Assembly (NCBI GenBank): GCA_963383645.1
Contig: OY726563.1
Coordinates: 36,982,331 to 37,046,330 of the forward strand
DNA: 64,000 bases
Origin: Muscardinus avellanarius
Lineage: Eukaryota > Chordata > Mammalia > Rodentia > Gliridae
Reading direction: 5' to 3'
Below, piece by piece: positions 1 to 11,452 of the stretch. The notes under the pieces are model-generated. The model did not search any database. It saw only the letters and a list, made by a program, of their open reading frames with translations, and was not told the origin of the DNA. The stretch's first letter is position 1, and every line of letters starts with the position of its first letter. A program made the position numbers and the translations under genes.

Positions 1-494
1 TTACCACTTTACTTTGGTTTCCTGGTCCCAATCAGTGGGAATGCCTGGAGCTGTAATCTCTTAAGTGAGGCTGATTTGAACTTAATTGCTTATTTGTTCA
101 GAGGAGGGCACTGCCTGGCTTTTTTTAATCCTTTTTCTTGTTGTTCAAATTGCGTCTTGAAATATTGAAAGTTAAAAGGATAATTTAAAGAAAAGCCTGG
201 ACTTAAAATTGCCCAGGGCCACATGATTCAGAGTATTCTCTGACTCTTGTCTATTTAGGTGAAGAAAAGAGTAAACACGTTTATAAATGTCAGAGACATG
301 GCCCCTGTAGGGGCTATTGATGCAGACAGCCAGAGCCCACATTTAAAAAATTATCTAAAGGGCTTGATTCAATATCACTGCTGACCAGAGGTCGGGGAAA
401 GAACTGATGTTGATGTGCTTGGAAAGCTCTACTTTTCCCTGATTCTCTGTCCTTGCACACAAGAACTTTTTTAAAGGGGCAGTAGCTCATACAA

Positions 495-700
495 TTTTTT
501 TTTTTTGAGGTACTGGGGATTGAACCCAAAAGCATTCTATTTCCAAGTTACACTCTCAGCCCTATTTTATTTTTATTTTGAAACAGGGTTTCACTAAGTT
601 AGAGTCTCACATCTTACTGAAGCTGTCCTCAAACCTGTAATCCTCCTGTCTCAGTCTCCCAAATACTGGAAATATAGGCATTCACCGCCTCCTTGCTAGC
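495..700 (-). mobile_element. Composite B1-ID SINE
   Basis: It reads, reversed, as a B1-like head (AATCCTCCTGTCTCAGTCTC) followed by the ID-like tail (GGTACTGGGGATTGAACCC). It is diverged. Confidence 0.8.
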
Positions 701-1397
701 TCTTGAAGTTTGGGGCTAGAAACTTTTCCTTCAACCACTGAGCAGTTGGGATGGATGATGTTATCTCCTTCCTCAGTAGTATGCATCCAATGCCTTGCAC
801 TAAGTTCAAGTTACATATCATTTATTTAGGAACTCACCCACAAACATTTATACTTCACGTACCTGGGATACTTACCTGAGAGTTGAATTCAGTCCACACA
901 TATCATAATCCATTGTTATCATCCCTTGTTATCACCATGTTAACCAGTGCAACTACTTTCCATAATGGGGTATACTTCAAAGATATTTCTGATTGTTGCT
1001 TATGTTTCTCTGTCCTGTCTTCACTGTCACTGATACACTAAAGATCAATTTCACTCTCCTACTCTGCACTGAAGATCAAATAAAGGTACATAAAAATATT
1101 CAAGGAAACTACTAACTGATTATCTGTCAAATGAAGAGTCTCACAAATACAGATACCAGCTTTCACTTTCCTAGAGATTAGATGAAACAGAAGCAGGAGA
1201 AGTCAGGAAAATGAAAGGAAAATTCAGTCTCAAATGGAAGAAGGATAGAATAATGGAAGAAATGAACTTTCAATCACAATAATCAGCTAAATAAAAGGTA
1301 TTCAAAAGAGAGGCTGTCTTTGAGTCAAGAGTTCCCTTGCCCCACCTCTACAAACTCATAACTTATGGATAATTCACTTTTCACTAATATTGAATTA

Positions 1398-1477
1398 GCT
1401 GGGGATCTGGCTCAATAGTAATGTGTTTGTCCAATGTGTGTGAAGCCCTGGGTTAAATACCCAGTACCAGAAAAAAG
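1398..1477 (+). mobile_element. ID-like SINE
   Basis: A short tRNA-derived copy: GCTGGGGATCTGGCTCAATAG, ending in CCCAGTACCAG and an A-rich tail. Confidence 0.65.
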
Positions 1478-2208
1478 ATTGCATATGAAAAGTCTTGTCC
1501 ATCCACCCCTATCTCTAGCTCTGATCAAAAGGTAGAAATAAGAGATAGGAAAGGAGAACCTCTATCCTTGGTGAAATGGAACAGAACAGGACCAGCTAAG
1601 AGTATTCTTTTTAAGCAGGGTAACAATAGATATATATTTACTATTCCACATTCATTGAAAGAACTATATCAGTATAATTAAATTCAGCTACTTGAACTGA
1701 AAACCCCAAATAACAGTGGCTTGAACAAAAAGAAGTGAATCCCTCATGTGAAAGAAGTCTGCAAAAGCATATACTTTCTAATTATTCTGCCAGCCTCCAT
1801 CCATCTCATGGTCTCAGCAACATGAGTTCTGGCCTTCATGACTATATTCCAGGTAGCAGGAAGGATGAAAAAAATAGATGAAATAATCTATTCCTTTAAG
1901 AAAACTTTTTGAGAGTTTAGCATGACATTTTAAATTATATCTGGTGACTAGAAATTATTTATCTGTAAGGGAGGTAGGGGAATTATAGTCTTTACTCATA
2001 AGATCAAAAACTGTGGGATCTGTTTCTAAGGAAGAACAAAAAATATTGTGGGATAAATGTCTCTTTTACAAATATAATTATAGCAATCTATCATTTACAA
2101 TGGGTAGAAGATTAGAGTAAGAAATAGATAAAATAATGGAAATAATGTATAAATTATTGGCATTTAGGAATTTTAAAAATAGAAGCATACTAAATAAAGT
2201 CAATACCC

Positions 2209-2343
2209 CAGATAGATGCAATAGGCCATGCCTGTAATTCCAGTACCTGGGACACTACTACAGAAGATTTATAGGCTCAAGATCAACCTCAGTAATTTAG
2301 TGAGATCTTTAGCAATTTAGTAAAACTGTTTCAAAATAAAAAA
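2209..2343 (+). mobile_element. B1-like SINE, partial
   Basis: CATGCCTGTAATTCCAGTAC to TGTTTCAAAATAAAA, lacking the ID tail. Confidence 0.6.
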
Positions 2344-2344
2344 T

Positions 2345-2500
2345 GATCCAGGTGTGGTGGTGCATGCCTGTAATCCTAGTACTTGGGAGGCTGAGACAAA
2401 AGGATCATGGATTTCAAGACTGCCTTAGCAACTTAGAAAGGCATTCAACAATCTAGTGGTACCATGTTTCAAAGTAAAAGATAAAATAAAATAGGATTGG
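2345..2500 (+). mobile_element. Composite B1-ID SINE, tail truncated
   Basis: GGTGTGGTGGTGCATGCCTG, then TACTTGGGAGGCTGAGAC, ending in an A-rich linker. Confidence 0.75.
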
Positions 2501-2606
2501 GCAGGGATCTTCTGAGTGTGGGGCACTATGTAGCTGCCCAAGTCACATGCCCATGGAAACAATTCTGGAAATGTGCTATTCATATACCCCTTCAAAAAAG
2601 GAATTC

Positions 2607-2750
2607 TGCTGGGTGTGCTTGGTGTAGACCTGTATTCTCAGTACTTAGGAGACTGAGACCAGATCACAGTTTCAAGGCCAGCCTCAGCAACTTAGTGGGA
2701 CCAATGAACAAAATAGGGTTGGAGTGTAGTTCTGGGATAGAAAACCCCGG
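2607..2750 (+). mobile_element. Composite B1-ID SINE with internal deletion
   Basis: GCTGGGTGTGCTTGGTGTAG head, GGCCAGCCTCAGCAACTTAG middle and a degraded ID tail. Confidence 0.65.
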
Positions 2751-3137
2751 TGTTGGGAAATGGATGCAACTGGAGAATATTATGCTAAGTGAGATTAGTC
2801 GGCAAAAAAAATAAGAAATCAAATGATCTCATCAATATGTAGAAGGTAGGGAGAAAATGGGTCATAGGAGGAACTCTAGATGAAGAAGGAGAAACTACAG
2901 ATGAGCAAATAAGGCAACCTGAGGAGGATGGGAGGGGGAAGAGGGAAATTCCCTAATATACATGATGCATACTAACAAACATATCAAAGTCAATCACTAA
3001 GACAAACATGAGAAGGAGGGAGGGGGGAGGGAATGAGGTGGAAATTGGGTAAGGACTAACTAGGTAATATGTGCACGTATGCCGCTTCCATTTTGTATTC
3101 CATTAAGATGTACCAATTAAAAATTAAAAATTAAATC
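2751..3137 (+). mobile_element. L1 3' end, 5'-truncated
   Basis: It begins GGAAATGGATGCAACTGGAG and ends GATGTACCAATTAAAAATT, matching the 3' ends of the other L1 copies in the window (30318, 36328, and 7649 in reverse). Confidence 0.75.
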
Positions 3138-3180
3138 CCTGTGTTTAATCCATAATACTAAAAATAAATAAATAAAGGAA

Positions 3181-3397
3181 ACTGGGTATGATGGCACACA
3201 CCTACCTGTAATCCCAGTACTTGGGAGGTTGAGACAGGAAGATTGATCAAAGGTTCAAGGACAGCATCAGCAAGTTGTGAGACTCTTATTAACCTAGTGA
3301 GATCCTGTTTCCAAATACATTTAAAAAACAAGGATGGGGATATAGCTCAGAGGTGGAATGCCCCTAGGTTCAATCCCTGGTATCAGAAAATACAAAG
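3181..3397 (+). mobile_element. Composite B1-ID SINE
   Basis: ACTGGGTATGATGGCACACA head and a tail reading GGGGATATAGCTCAGAGGTG. Confidence 0.8.
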
Positions 3398-3837
3398 GAA
3401 AAGAAGGATGGATTCTTCTCAGATGTGAGGAGTATTGTAAGCTGATAGCCTCCAGCTATGACTTTCTTTAGGATCTGCCTCAGGTTTATGACTATCTTCT
3501 AATATTCTTCAAGAAGCATGAGCTAATGACTAAGCAAAATAGTCTTCTTAGAGAAACCTCTAGGAAACGGATGATTGATGAAGGCCTTGGTACTTAGTTA
3601 GGGTCAGCCATTTATACCCATGTCAAGGTTCCTCTGATGGGCATCCTTTGCTCAGAGCTTCCAATAGCATGGCAGCAATTTTTTAGATTTGTTTTGCCCC
3701 TTAATGGCTCCACCTGTGCAATCCGGCTTTCTCGCTATTGCCTTTCACCGATGCTACTCCCACTAAACCTTTCCCATTCTTAATTCTATCTCAGTTTCAG
3801 ATTTCCAGAAAACTCGATCTGTGATATCTTTTAAAAC

Positions 3838-4012
3838 ATTTTTTATTGGTGCACTGTAGTCATACATCTTAGTGAGATTAAAGATAATGGAGACATATAT
3901 GCACACATCACCAAATTAGCCTTCACTCAATTCCTGCCCCATTCTCTCCCTCTACTTCCTTTCTATACTTGGCTTAGTGATTGACTTTGATATGTTTAAA
4001 TACATCATGTGA
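3838..4012 (-). mobile_element. L1 3' end, short
   Basis: TTTTTTATTGGTGCACTGTAG through GGCTTAGTGATTGACTTTGA, the same 3' UTR as the L1 at 7649. Confidence 0.7.
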
Positions 4013-4036
4013 TAGTTTTATAGGAGATTATTTAAA

Positions 4037-4240
4037 CTGGGTGTGGTGGCACACGCTTATAATCCTAGCATTCGGGAGGCTGAGACCGGAAGATGGTGGT
4101 ACGGGGACAGCTTCAGCTACTTAGTAAGGCCCTCCACAACTCAATGAGACCCTGTTTCAAAATAAAGAATAGGTTGGGAGTGTACCTCGGAGGGAGAATT
4201 CCTCTAGGTTCCATTCCAAGTACGGGTAAGAGAAAAAAAT
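4037..4240 (+). mobile_element. Composite B1-ID SINE
   Basis: CTGGGTGTGGTGGCACACGC head; tail near GGGAGTGTACCTCGGAGGG. Confidence 0.8.
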
Positions 4241-4686
4241 GAATTGATTTCATATAGAAGAATTAATAGGGAACAAAAAGACAAAACTCTTATATGGGAA
4301 AAATGGGGCCAATGAATCAGGACAAGTAAAAGGGCGACATAACAAAACTATGTTACTATTATTTGTGCATAAAATATATTTTGACATGGGCACAGTAGGG
4401 TGTGTAGGAATGAAAAGAATGGAAGGCCAAATTAGAAAATTGACATTGGTATAATATAGCTAACTCAACTACAACTCTTTCTTAGATTTTACAAAATAAT
4501 ATTTTAAGTGTTGAAGTATTAGCATTTAATAGTGATATGTATATAAGTCAAGTATAATTGTTTATATCTCACGTGGGCCATCATTCAAAAATAACTTCAG
4601 TGATGCTAGTGAGCATGTACCAACCAATATAAGTACATTTCTCAGTTTCTATAACGTACTGTGGTTTTATGTAATGTTACTTTTAA

Positions 4687-4868
4687 GCCGGGTGTGGCAG
4701 CCCACACCTATAATCCCAGTATTTGGGAGGCAGACACAAGGGGATCACAAATTCAAGGCCAGCCTCAGTAACTTAACAAAATCTTATTAAAAAATTAAAG
4801 GGCTAGAGTGTAGATTGGAAGTAGAATGCCCCTGGGTTCAATTGCCAGTAAAAACAAAACCAAAACAT
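4687..4868 (+). mobile_element. Composite B1-ID SINE
   Basis: GCCGGGTGTGGCAGCCCACA head and a tail ending CCCTGGGTTCAATTGCCAGT. Confidence 0.8.
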
Positions 4869-5527
4869 AGATGTTACCTTTGGGGGAAGCTGGATAAAGG
4901 GTACCCAGGATCTCTCTGTAATATTTTTAACAAGTTCATGTGAACCTATAGCAATTTCAAAATAACATTTTACTTTATTTCAGTGATTGCCTCTCATCCT
5001 ATACATTTTGCTATACAATTCAGACTAAATTCCATTTAAATTTCTATAGTGCAGTTTTTATTCTCTTAATCCTATGTAATCATTTTTCCATGCCATAATT
5101 GCATCTGACTGCCTCCACTTATACCACTCATGTTCAAGCTACTATTGGCTCTCATCTGGTGTTTTAGTTCTGTTCATGCTTAACACATCATGCTAAACCA
5201 TAACAATATGAAATAAACACCTTGCCTCTTCATTTTATTTATAATCTTGTGGATCAAGACTTCAGAAAGGACTTGGATAAGTGATTCTTGCTTGGAACTG
5301 CTCTTTCTATTGTGGCCAAATGTCATCTGGGGCTTTAGTAATCTGAAGGCTTGGCTGGGTGGACTATCCAAGATGGCTCATTCATGATATGACAGTTAAT
5401 GGTGGCTTTCAGCTGTGAGCTCATCATGGGCTATTCCTCAGAGTACCTAACATAGCCCTGTAGAATAGAGGATAGTCAAACTTCAGTATGATGAGGAATA
5501 TCAATTTCATGACCTTATATGACTGTT

Positions 5528-6085
5528 AGTATGTTCTGGCTGCTATGTCAGAGAGTTTCATTCATTAATAAATAGAAATGTATTGTTCTCAGTTCCGGTG
5601 GCTGGGAAGTCCAAGATCAACATACCAGCAGATTCAATGTCTGGTGAGGCCTCATTTCTCATAGATAGCAACTTTTTATGGTAGAAATAACAAAAAGGGC
5701 AAAAAGACTCCTTCATTTTATTTTATTATTATTTTGTTTTTTTGCATTACTGGTGGTTGAAAACAGGGGTGCTCTACCACTTAGCTATACCCCTAGTACT
5801 TTTTATTTGTTTTTTCTTATTTTGATAAAGAGTCTTGCTAAGTTGTCTAGACTGGTCTTGAATTCATGATCTTCCTGCCTCAACTTCACAAGTTGCTGAG
5901 ATTATAGGCATGTGCCACCACTATACCCAACCTCAAACCTCTTTTATAAGTTACCAAATACATTCATGAGAATGGTGGCCTCATGATCCCTCAAATATCA
6001 CCACATATCATCACCACCAGGGTTAGGTTTGATATATAAATTTTGAGGCGACGAAAATATTCAAGCCATAGCAGTGACCTTGCTT
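5528..6085 (+). repeat. Old medium-copy repeat split by a SINE
   Basis: GGCTGGGAAGTCCAAGATCAA on the left and CTCTTTTATAAGTTACC with TTTTGAGGCGACGAAAATAT on the right belong to one old mammalian repeat. A reverse SINE at 5730-5932 interrupts it. Confidence 0.45.
5730..5932 (-). mobile_element. Composite B1-ID SINE
   Basis: A reverse copy ending GGCATGTGCCACCACTATAC, diverged, inserted in an older repeat. Confidence 0.7.
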
Positions 6086-6194
6086 GAGAAGTCATATAGC
6101 CTCACTTCTACCAAACTAATGTTTTAGGCAGTCCCAATATCACCCAAATTCAAGGGGAAAGGCTACCATGGTGTACCTATCACAAAGCAAGCAG

Positions 6195-6815
6195 TATTAT
6201 TCTTTTAAAGTTAAAGTCAAATTATCTTACATCTCTGCTCCAAACCTGAAATAGCTTCCCATCTCTTAGAAAAAATGTCCTTAGCATAAGCCACAGGCCC
6301 AATAAAATCATTGCTCCCATCTCCTACTACTTCCAATACTGATCAATCCACTCCATCATTGCAGGTCTCTGCTGTTCCTCAAACAAATCAAGCATATTTC
6401 TAGCTTTATTTCTTTGCACTTGCTGTTTTGTTGTGTTGTTTGCCTAGGATGCTTTTACCCTAGATATTTTCTTGGCTCTTCCCCTTTAGTCACTAATACC
6501 TCTACTCAAATGTCAGGATATGGGAGAGACCTTTCCTGACCATTTTATACACAGGATTATTATATACCCTCCTATTACTCTCCTTCCCCTTACTCTGCTT
6601 GGTTTTTCCCTAGAGCACTTTTATCACGTGGGACATTACATAACTCTTCATGGATTTATTTGTTTCCTCTGTTCATCTTTCTCCCCTACTAGCATCTAAG
6701 TTCTATTAGAACAGGGACTTCATCTGTTCTGTCCCCTGTTGTATTTATGGTATCTAGAAAAGGGTCTAACAAAGAACAGGTGCTTGATAAATATTTCTGG
6801 AATAAATCAATGGAT
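6195..6815 (+). mobile_element. L2 LINE 3' fragment
   Basis: A typical L2 ending: GAACAGGGACTTCATCTGTT, followed by a segment reading GGTGCTTGATAAATATTTCTG. Confidence 0.65.
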
Positions 6816-7231
6816 TAGGACAGCTATAAATGCTCCTAATGAAATATTTATCATTTAAATGACTGCTGATGTCTATTTTATTGGTAAAACAAAATTAATT
6901 TAACAAGTTCCCTACATTTGGGTTCTTTTCAATGCATCATTCATATAAAATGGGTATGCTTATAGCTAAATCTCTTCTTGTAATTCCTTCCTTAAAAATT
7001 CCATAAAGTATAAATTCTAGGTAGAAGGATATATTTTTATTAAAGTCTTAATTATATACTACCCTCAAAGGAACTACTGCACCCTACATATCTAACAGCA
7101 ACATACAGGAGTTCTTATTTGCCCACAATTCAGGTCATAGTACTATTTCTTCATTTATCTATTTTAGACATTTATCTATTCACTTCATCATACTTGAGGT
7201 GGATGTAGTTCAATTATATTCTTCCAACTTT

Positions 7232-7440
7232 TTTAGTGGTACTGAGATTAAACCTAAGAGGATTATGCTTCTGAGCTATACTCTTCGCTCTATTTCATTT
7301 GCTGTTTTGAAAAACCGTCTGGGCAAGTTACCGCACACTGGTCTTGAACCTGCACTGGCCTTTAACCTGTGATCCTCCTATCTCAGTCTCCCAAGTACTG
7401 GGATTATACTTGGTTGGCTGTGCCATTTTGAGAAGAATAC
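7232..7440 (-). mobile_element. Composite B1-ID SINE, diverged
   Basis: Reverse copy with GTGGTACTGAGATTAAACC and CCTCCTATCTCAGTCTCCC. Confidence 0.65.
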
Positions 7441-7494
7441 CTCAGAGAAATCTCACTTTCATCTCTATCTCTTGCAGTACATTCTTACCTGTTT

Positions 7495-7634
7495 CAAAGG
7501 TTTCAGTCCATGGTTGCTTGGATACATTGCTCTTGGGTCTGTGGAAAGGCAGTGCATCATGGTAAAAGCATGTAGCAGATGAAGCCTATTCACCTCGTCC
7601 TGGACCAGAAGAGAGAGACAGTAAGAGGCTGAGT
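7495..7634 (+). repeat. Old medium-copy repeat, left half (target of the L1 insertion)
   Basis: TTTCAGTCCATGGTTGC and following sequence match a mammalian repeat family that also occurs at about 61125-61560 (GGTCAGTCCATGGTCAG). I do not name the family. The right half resumes at 10454 after the L1. Confidence 0.5.
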
Positions 7635-7826
7635 TCCAGTACCCCTTTATTTTTATTTTTATTTTTTTATTTTTAATTGGTGCACTGTATTCATACATCA
7701 TAGTGGGATACATACTTTTGTAGACATACATGCACACATTGCCCAGTCAGCCCCCACCCGATCCCCACCCCATTCTCTCCCTATCCCTCCCTCCCATGCT
7801 TGGCTTAGTGATTGACATCTAGTATT

Positions 7827-8750
7827 ATAGCAATTTATCAAAAATTAAAAATGATAATCTCACATAACAGTTTCATTTGTCTGATAACAAGCTTTTGATG
7901 ACTTAAGGATAACATTTCAATATTTCTTTTTGCTTTCTTTCTTACCAGAGAATCTATTTTTTCTATTTTTTAGGTGAAACTATCATATATTTATATATTT
8001 ATTTTTCAGGAAAAAAATCTATCCTAATATGGAATATGGACTCTAGGTACCCACAACGATCTTGAAAAAGAACAAAGCTAGAAGATGTATTATTTTCTGA
8101 TTTCAAACCATATAAAGCTACAATAATTGAAACAGTGTAGTACTATTCTAAAGGCAGATATATAAACCAATGGAGTTAAATAAAAGCCTAGAGCTAAATT
8201 CTTCCCTATATTGGCAAGTTATTTTTGACAAGGTTTCCACGAACATTTGGTGGTGGGAATAATAATCTTTTAATTAAATATTGTTGAAAAATAACAATTA
8301 CATGGAAAAGAATAAAGTTGGACCCTTACCTAATCCCATATACAAATATTAACTCAAAATAGATAAAAGACCTAAATATAAATCTTAAGACTATAAACTT
8401 TTAGGAGAAAATCTGGGTCATAAAACCTCACAACATTGAAATTGGCAGTGATTTCTTGGTTATGATTTCAATGGCACTGGCAACAGAAGAGTATACAAAC
8501 TCCCTAAAAAATAAAAAACATATTGTATATCCAAAGACAATGTAAACAGAGTTAACAGTTACTAATAGAATGGGATAAAATATTTCCAAATGCTATATCT
8601 GAAGGTATATTAATATTCCAACTAGAAATCCTAAAAATTAACAACAATAAACGCAAGCAATACCCTTTAGAGATAGGTAAAAGACTAACATAAATAATGA
8701 ATCTCCACAGATAACCAATCTTAGTTGTCTGTTGGATGGAAAATCTTGTT
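7827..8750 (+). mobile_element. Old L1M ORF2 3' fragment inside the younger L1 insertion, opposite strand
   Basis: From about 8040 to 8700 the + strand resembles the end of ORF2 of ancient mammalian L1: AAAAAGAACAAAGC, then a region like YKATI, then TTTTTGACAAGG and GTTGGACCCTTACCT, in the usual order and with many indels. It lies between the 3' UTR and ORF1 of the - strand L1. Because the outer target-site duplication encloses it, it was probably part of the inserted RNA rather than older host DNA. The stretch 7827-8035 is AT-rich and unidentified. Confidence 0.55.
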
Positions 8751-8753
8751 TCT

Positions 8754-9683
8754 CTAGTTCTGATGTGTGTTACCTATTTCTTCTTTGTAGTTAATCTCTT
8801 TGAGTATTTTCTCTAGTGCTGGTTTTGAAGACATAAATCCCTTCAGTTTCTGTTTGTCATGGAAGCTTCTTATTTCTCCATCTAATTTGATAGGCAGTTT
8901 TGCTGGGTAGGAAATTTTTGGCTGGAAGTTGTTTTCTTTCAAAATTGGGAATATGTTACTCCAAGCCCTTCTGGCTCTCATGACTTGGTTTGGGAAGTCT
9001 GGAGTGATTCTAATTGGTTTGCCTCTGAATGTCACTTGGCCCTTTGCTTTTGTTGCCTTTAAGATTCTCTGCTTGGCTTCCACATTGGTCATTTTGACAA
9101 TTATGTGGCGTGGGGATCCTCTTCTCCGATCCTGTCTAAAGGGAGTTCTATAAGTTTCCTGGACCTGCGTATCGACCTCTTGCTCTATGTCTGGAAAATT
9201 TTCTGCTATTACTTCCTTGAAGAGATTGTTGATCCCTTTGGTTTCACTTTCTTTTCCCTCCTCTATTCCAATTATTCTTATGTTAGCTCTCTTAAAATGG
9301 GCCCATATTTCCTCAATATCAGATTCCTGCTGTCGGATATTTTTTCCTAGATTAGAAACTATGCGTTCATTTTTGGAATGATCATCTTCTAAGAGTGAGA
9401 TTCTGTTCTCCATGTGTTCTAATCGGTTTTTTGTGCTTTGAATTGAGACCTTTACTTCATTAATTGCATCCTTTATCTCTTTTTTGCTCTCTCTGAGTTC
9501 TTTTAGAAGCACCTCTATTATTTCTACACTTATTTTCCTGATTTGATCTTCTAGAAATCTCTGATTTTCTGTTTTATCGGGTTCTGATGTTGTGGGGTTG
9601 TGAGCATTCATTGCTCCAGTATTATTCCTCTTTCCCATGATTTCGGAAGTTTGTGCCTTCTCTGGGTTCTTCCCTTGGGTCAC
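8754..9683 (-). CDS. L1 ORF1 protein (intact, 309 aa), within the retrotransposon
   Basis: ORF1p is the trimeric RNA-binding chaperone of LINE-1 ribonucleoprotein particles. The frame is uninterrupted from ATG (9683) to TAG (8754). Residues 1-40 are a polar N-terminus. Residues about 41-125 are rich in Leu/Ile/Glu/Lys heptads (LLKELRESKKEIKDAI onward), a coiled coil. The RRM-like domain begins at RANIRIIGI (about 133-140) and contains RHIIVKM (192-198). A C-terminal domain follows RITPDFPNQVMRARRAW (225-241). Human ORF1p is 338 residues, so this is slightly short but complete. An undamaged ORF1 implies a recent insertion. The partner ORF2 is missing downstream, so the element cannot move on its own. 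Confidence 0.85.
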   Translation of the reverse strand: MTQGKNPEKAQTSEIMGKRNNTGAMNAHNPTTSEPDKTENQRFLEDQIRKISVEIIEVLLKELRESKKEIKDAINEVKVSIQSTKNRLEHMENRISLLEDDHSKNERIVSNLGKNIRQQESDIEEIWAHFKRANIRIIGIEEGKESETKGINNLFKEVIAENFPDIEQEVDTQVQETYRTPFRQDRRRGSPRHIIVKMTNVEAKQRILKATKAKGQVTFRGKPIRITPDFPNQVMRARRAWSNIFPILKENNFQPKISYPAKLPIKLDGEIRSFHDKQKLKGFMSSKPALEKILKEINYKEEIGNTHQN

Positions 9684-10439
9684 TATGACTTCACTTAAGG
9701 TGCTCTGGATCTCGAGTCAGTAGTATCTCAGACCCCACTAGTCCTTTACTGGGTTGTATCACAGAGTCTCCGACCCAGAGAGTCGATAGAGGCTGCTTTA
9801 GACTATGGGGGGGTGCCAGGTTGCACGTTCTCCTATGGTGTGATATCTCTGCCACCGCTCCTCCCCCACTGGGTCAAGTCCCAGGGAGTACAGTACTGGG
9901 ATTTCTCCTCTGTGGCCTGCAATTTGACTCACTGTTCTTGAGTACGCAGATGTAGCTGTACTGAATTCGGTGAATTTGGTGCTGCTGCCGCCGGTGGCAA
10001 TATGGCGCCGCTGCTACGCCCTCGGCTGTGGGGCTGGCGTTTTTTTTCTTGGTTTTGATTTCCACTCTGAATCCCTGCAGCGTGTGCTGAGCTCAGCCAC
10101 TGGGAGCTTTAGATGCCCTCTGCGCCAAGAAATCCCGCCTGGCTGTTCCGCAGCGGCTCCCCTCGGCTTGCTGTGGCCATCCCATGAATTCGCCGGTGCC
10201 GCCGGCAGTATGGCGCTGCTGCCGCGTCCTCGGGCGTGAAGCCGCGTCCTCGGGCGTGAGGATCTCCTCTGTGGCTCTATTCTCAGTCCGCTTTCTCTCT
10301 GGAGCCTGGTGATTTTTTTTGTTTCTCTGGTGATGTTGTTTTCTGGCTTTGAAAGGCGCTGATTTTGTGGTAATGGAGATTTGTTGTTAGCGGGGCTCTT
10401 AAGCCCCGCTTTTCTCGGTCGCCATCTTCCCAGAAGTCC
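9684..10439 (-). promoter_or_regulatory. L1 5' UTR / internal promoter
   Basis: A GC-rich 756-bp leader precedes ORF1, with clustered CpG and a YY1-like AAGATGGC near the 5' end (plus-strand 10421-10428). L1 5' UTRs carry an RNA polymerase II promoter internal to the element. Small open frames here are incidental. Confidence 0.65.
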
Positions 10440-10453
10440 TCCAGTACCCCTTT

Positions 10454-10590
10454 TGAGGACACAATTCTTCCAACTAGCCCCTACCTCTTATAGGTTCCAC
10501 CACTTCCTAATAGTGCCACAGGATAGCAACCAACTCTATAGCATATGGCCCTTTGGGTGACATTTAAGATCCAAATGATAAAAACAATTA
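10454..10590 (+). repeat. Old medium-copy repeat, right half
   Basis: This continues the repeat interrupted at 7648: GAGGACACAATTCTTCC, then TAGGTTCCACCACTTCC and a segment reading CCCTTTGGGTGACATTTAAGA. It confirms that the DNA between 7649 and 10439 is an insertion. Confidence 0.5.
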
Positions 10591-10979
10591 TAGGTGCTTT
10601 ACAGGAAGAAAGTAAACACTTATAATAGAGGTAATATTTCATGTTAAAGCAACAAGTAAATCAATGTGGCATTTATGGTAATGTTATAAGAATAAGCAGT
10701 CAATATAACTGAAGATATATTTAAAAAACAGATCTTAGTGTTTATGCTATATGAAGTAAAATTAGTCTGTGCATAGCAAAGAAATTATTTTTATCAGAGA
10801 GTTCTGTTATGGTTAACTATGTTCATGGGGTGGGGGGCTATTTAGATCATCACCCTACAGCACATAACCACATAACACACCAAAAGACTAAGATTAAATT
10901 TTAAAATATCAAACTATCCAAAAACTAAAAGAAAACATACATTTCTGTCCTTCAGATTTCAGGGCAAGGACCCTCTAAG

Positions 10980-10981
<2 letters not shown>

Positions 10982-11023
<42 letters not shown>
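10982..11023 (+). repeat. (TTA)n microsatellite in a SINE tail
   Basis: About 14 TTA units directly at the 3' end of the reverse SINE that follows, so it derives from the A-rich tail of that SINE. Confidence 0.9.
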
Positions 11024-11217
11024 GATCTGGGGATGGAACCCAGGGGAATTCGACCTCCAAGCCACACCCCCTGCCCTATTTTTTTTATTCTTTATTTTGA
11101 AACAAGGTCTCACTAAGTTGCGGAGGCCCTCACTAGCTGAGGCTGTCTGCGAACCACGATCCTCTAGTTTCGCCTCCCAAATGCTGGGATTACAAGTATG
11201 CACCAACATGCCCCGCC
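11024..11217 (-). mobile_element. Composite B1-ID SINE with target-site duplication
   Basis: Reverse copy flanked by GACCCTCTAAGTTTT at about 10969 and 11218, including the TTA tail. Confidence 0.85.
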
Positions 11218-11241
11218 GACCCTCTAAGTTTTAAAGAAAAG

Positions 11242-11330
11242 GGTGGCTGTGGATGTAACTCAGTGGTGGAGCATGCGCTTAGCATGCATGAAACCTGGGT
11301 TCTGTCCCTAGCATCACCTAAGGAAAAATA
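11242..11330 (+). mobile_element. ID SINE
   Basis: GGCTGTGGATGTAACTCAGTG (A box region) with GAGCATGCGCTTAGCATGCA and an A-rich tail; it keeps tRNA-like structure. Confidence 0.75.
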
Positions 11331-11452
11331 GATAAAATCAATTAAAGAAATCACTACAAAATACATAAAACCAAAGAAATTAAAAATTTCTGAATATCTA
11401 AAATGTCATAAACAATATTAAAATATATAATAACAGAGAAGAGGTTATCTGC

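Larger units (their letters stand above)
7649..10439 (-). mobile_element. L1 retrotransposon insertion lacking ORF2, with 5' end, ORF1 and 3' end preserved
   Basis: On the - strand this element reads GC-rich 5' UTR (10439 to 9684), intact ORF1 (9683 to 8754), about 0.9 kb of foreign or older sequence, then a sciurid-type L1 3' UTR and A-rich tail (7826 to 7649). It is flanked by a perfect 14-bp target-site duplication, TCCAGTACCCCTTT, at 7635-7648 and 10440-10453. The flanks join into one continuous older repeat, which supports a single insertion. AAGATGGC (a YY1-type site) lies 12-19 bases from the 5' end, as in full-length L1 elements. ORF2, normally about 3.8 kb, is absent. The middle (about 8040-8700) matches the end of an old L1M ORF2, but on the opposite (+) strand. 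Its size and layout recall HAL1 (half-L1) elements. Confidence 0.8.

Noticed and set aside
8929..10239. Several + strand ORFs of 64-89 codons across the L1
   Set aside because: They are antisense to intact ORF1 and to the L1 5' UTR.
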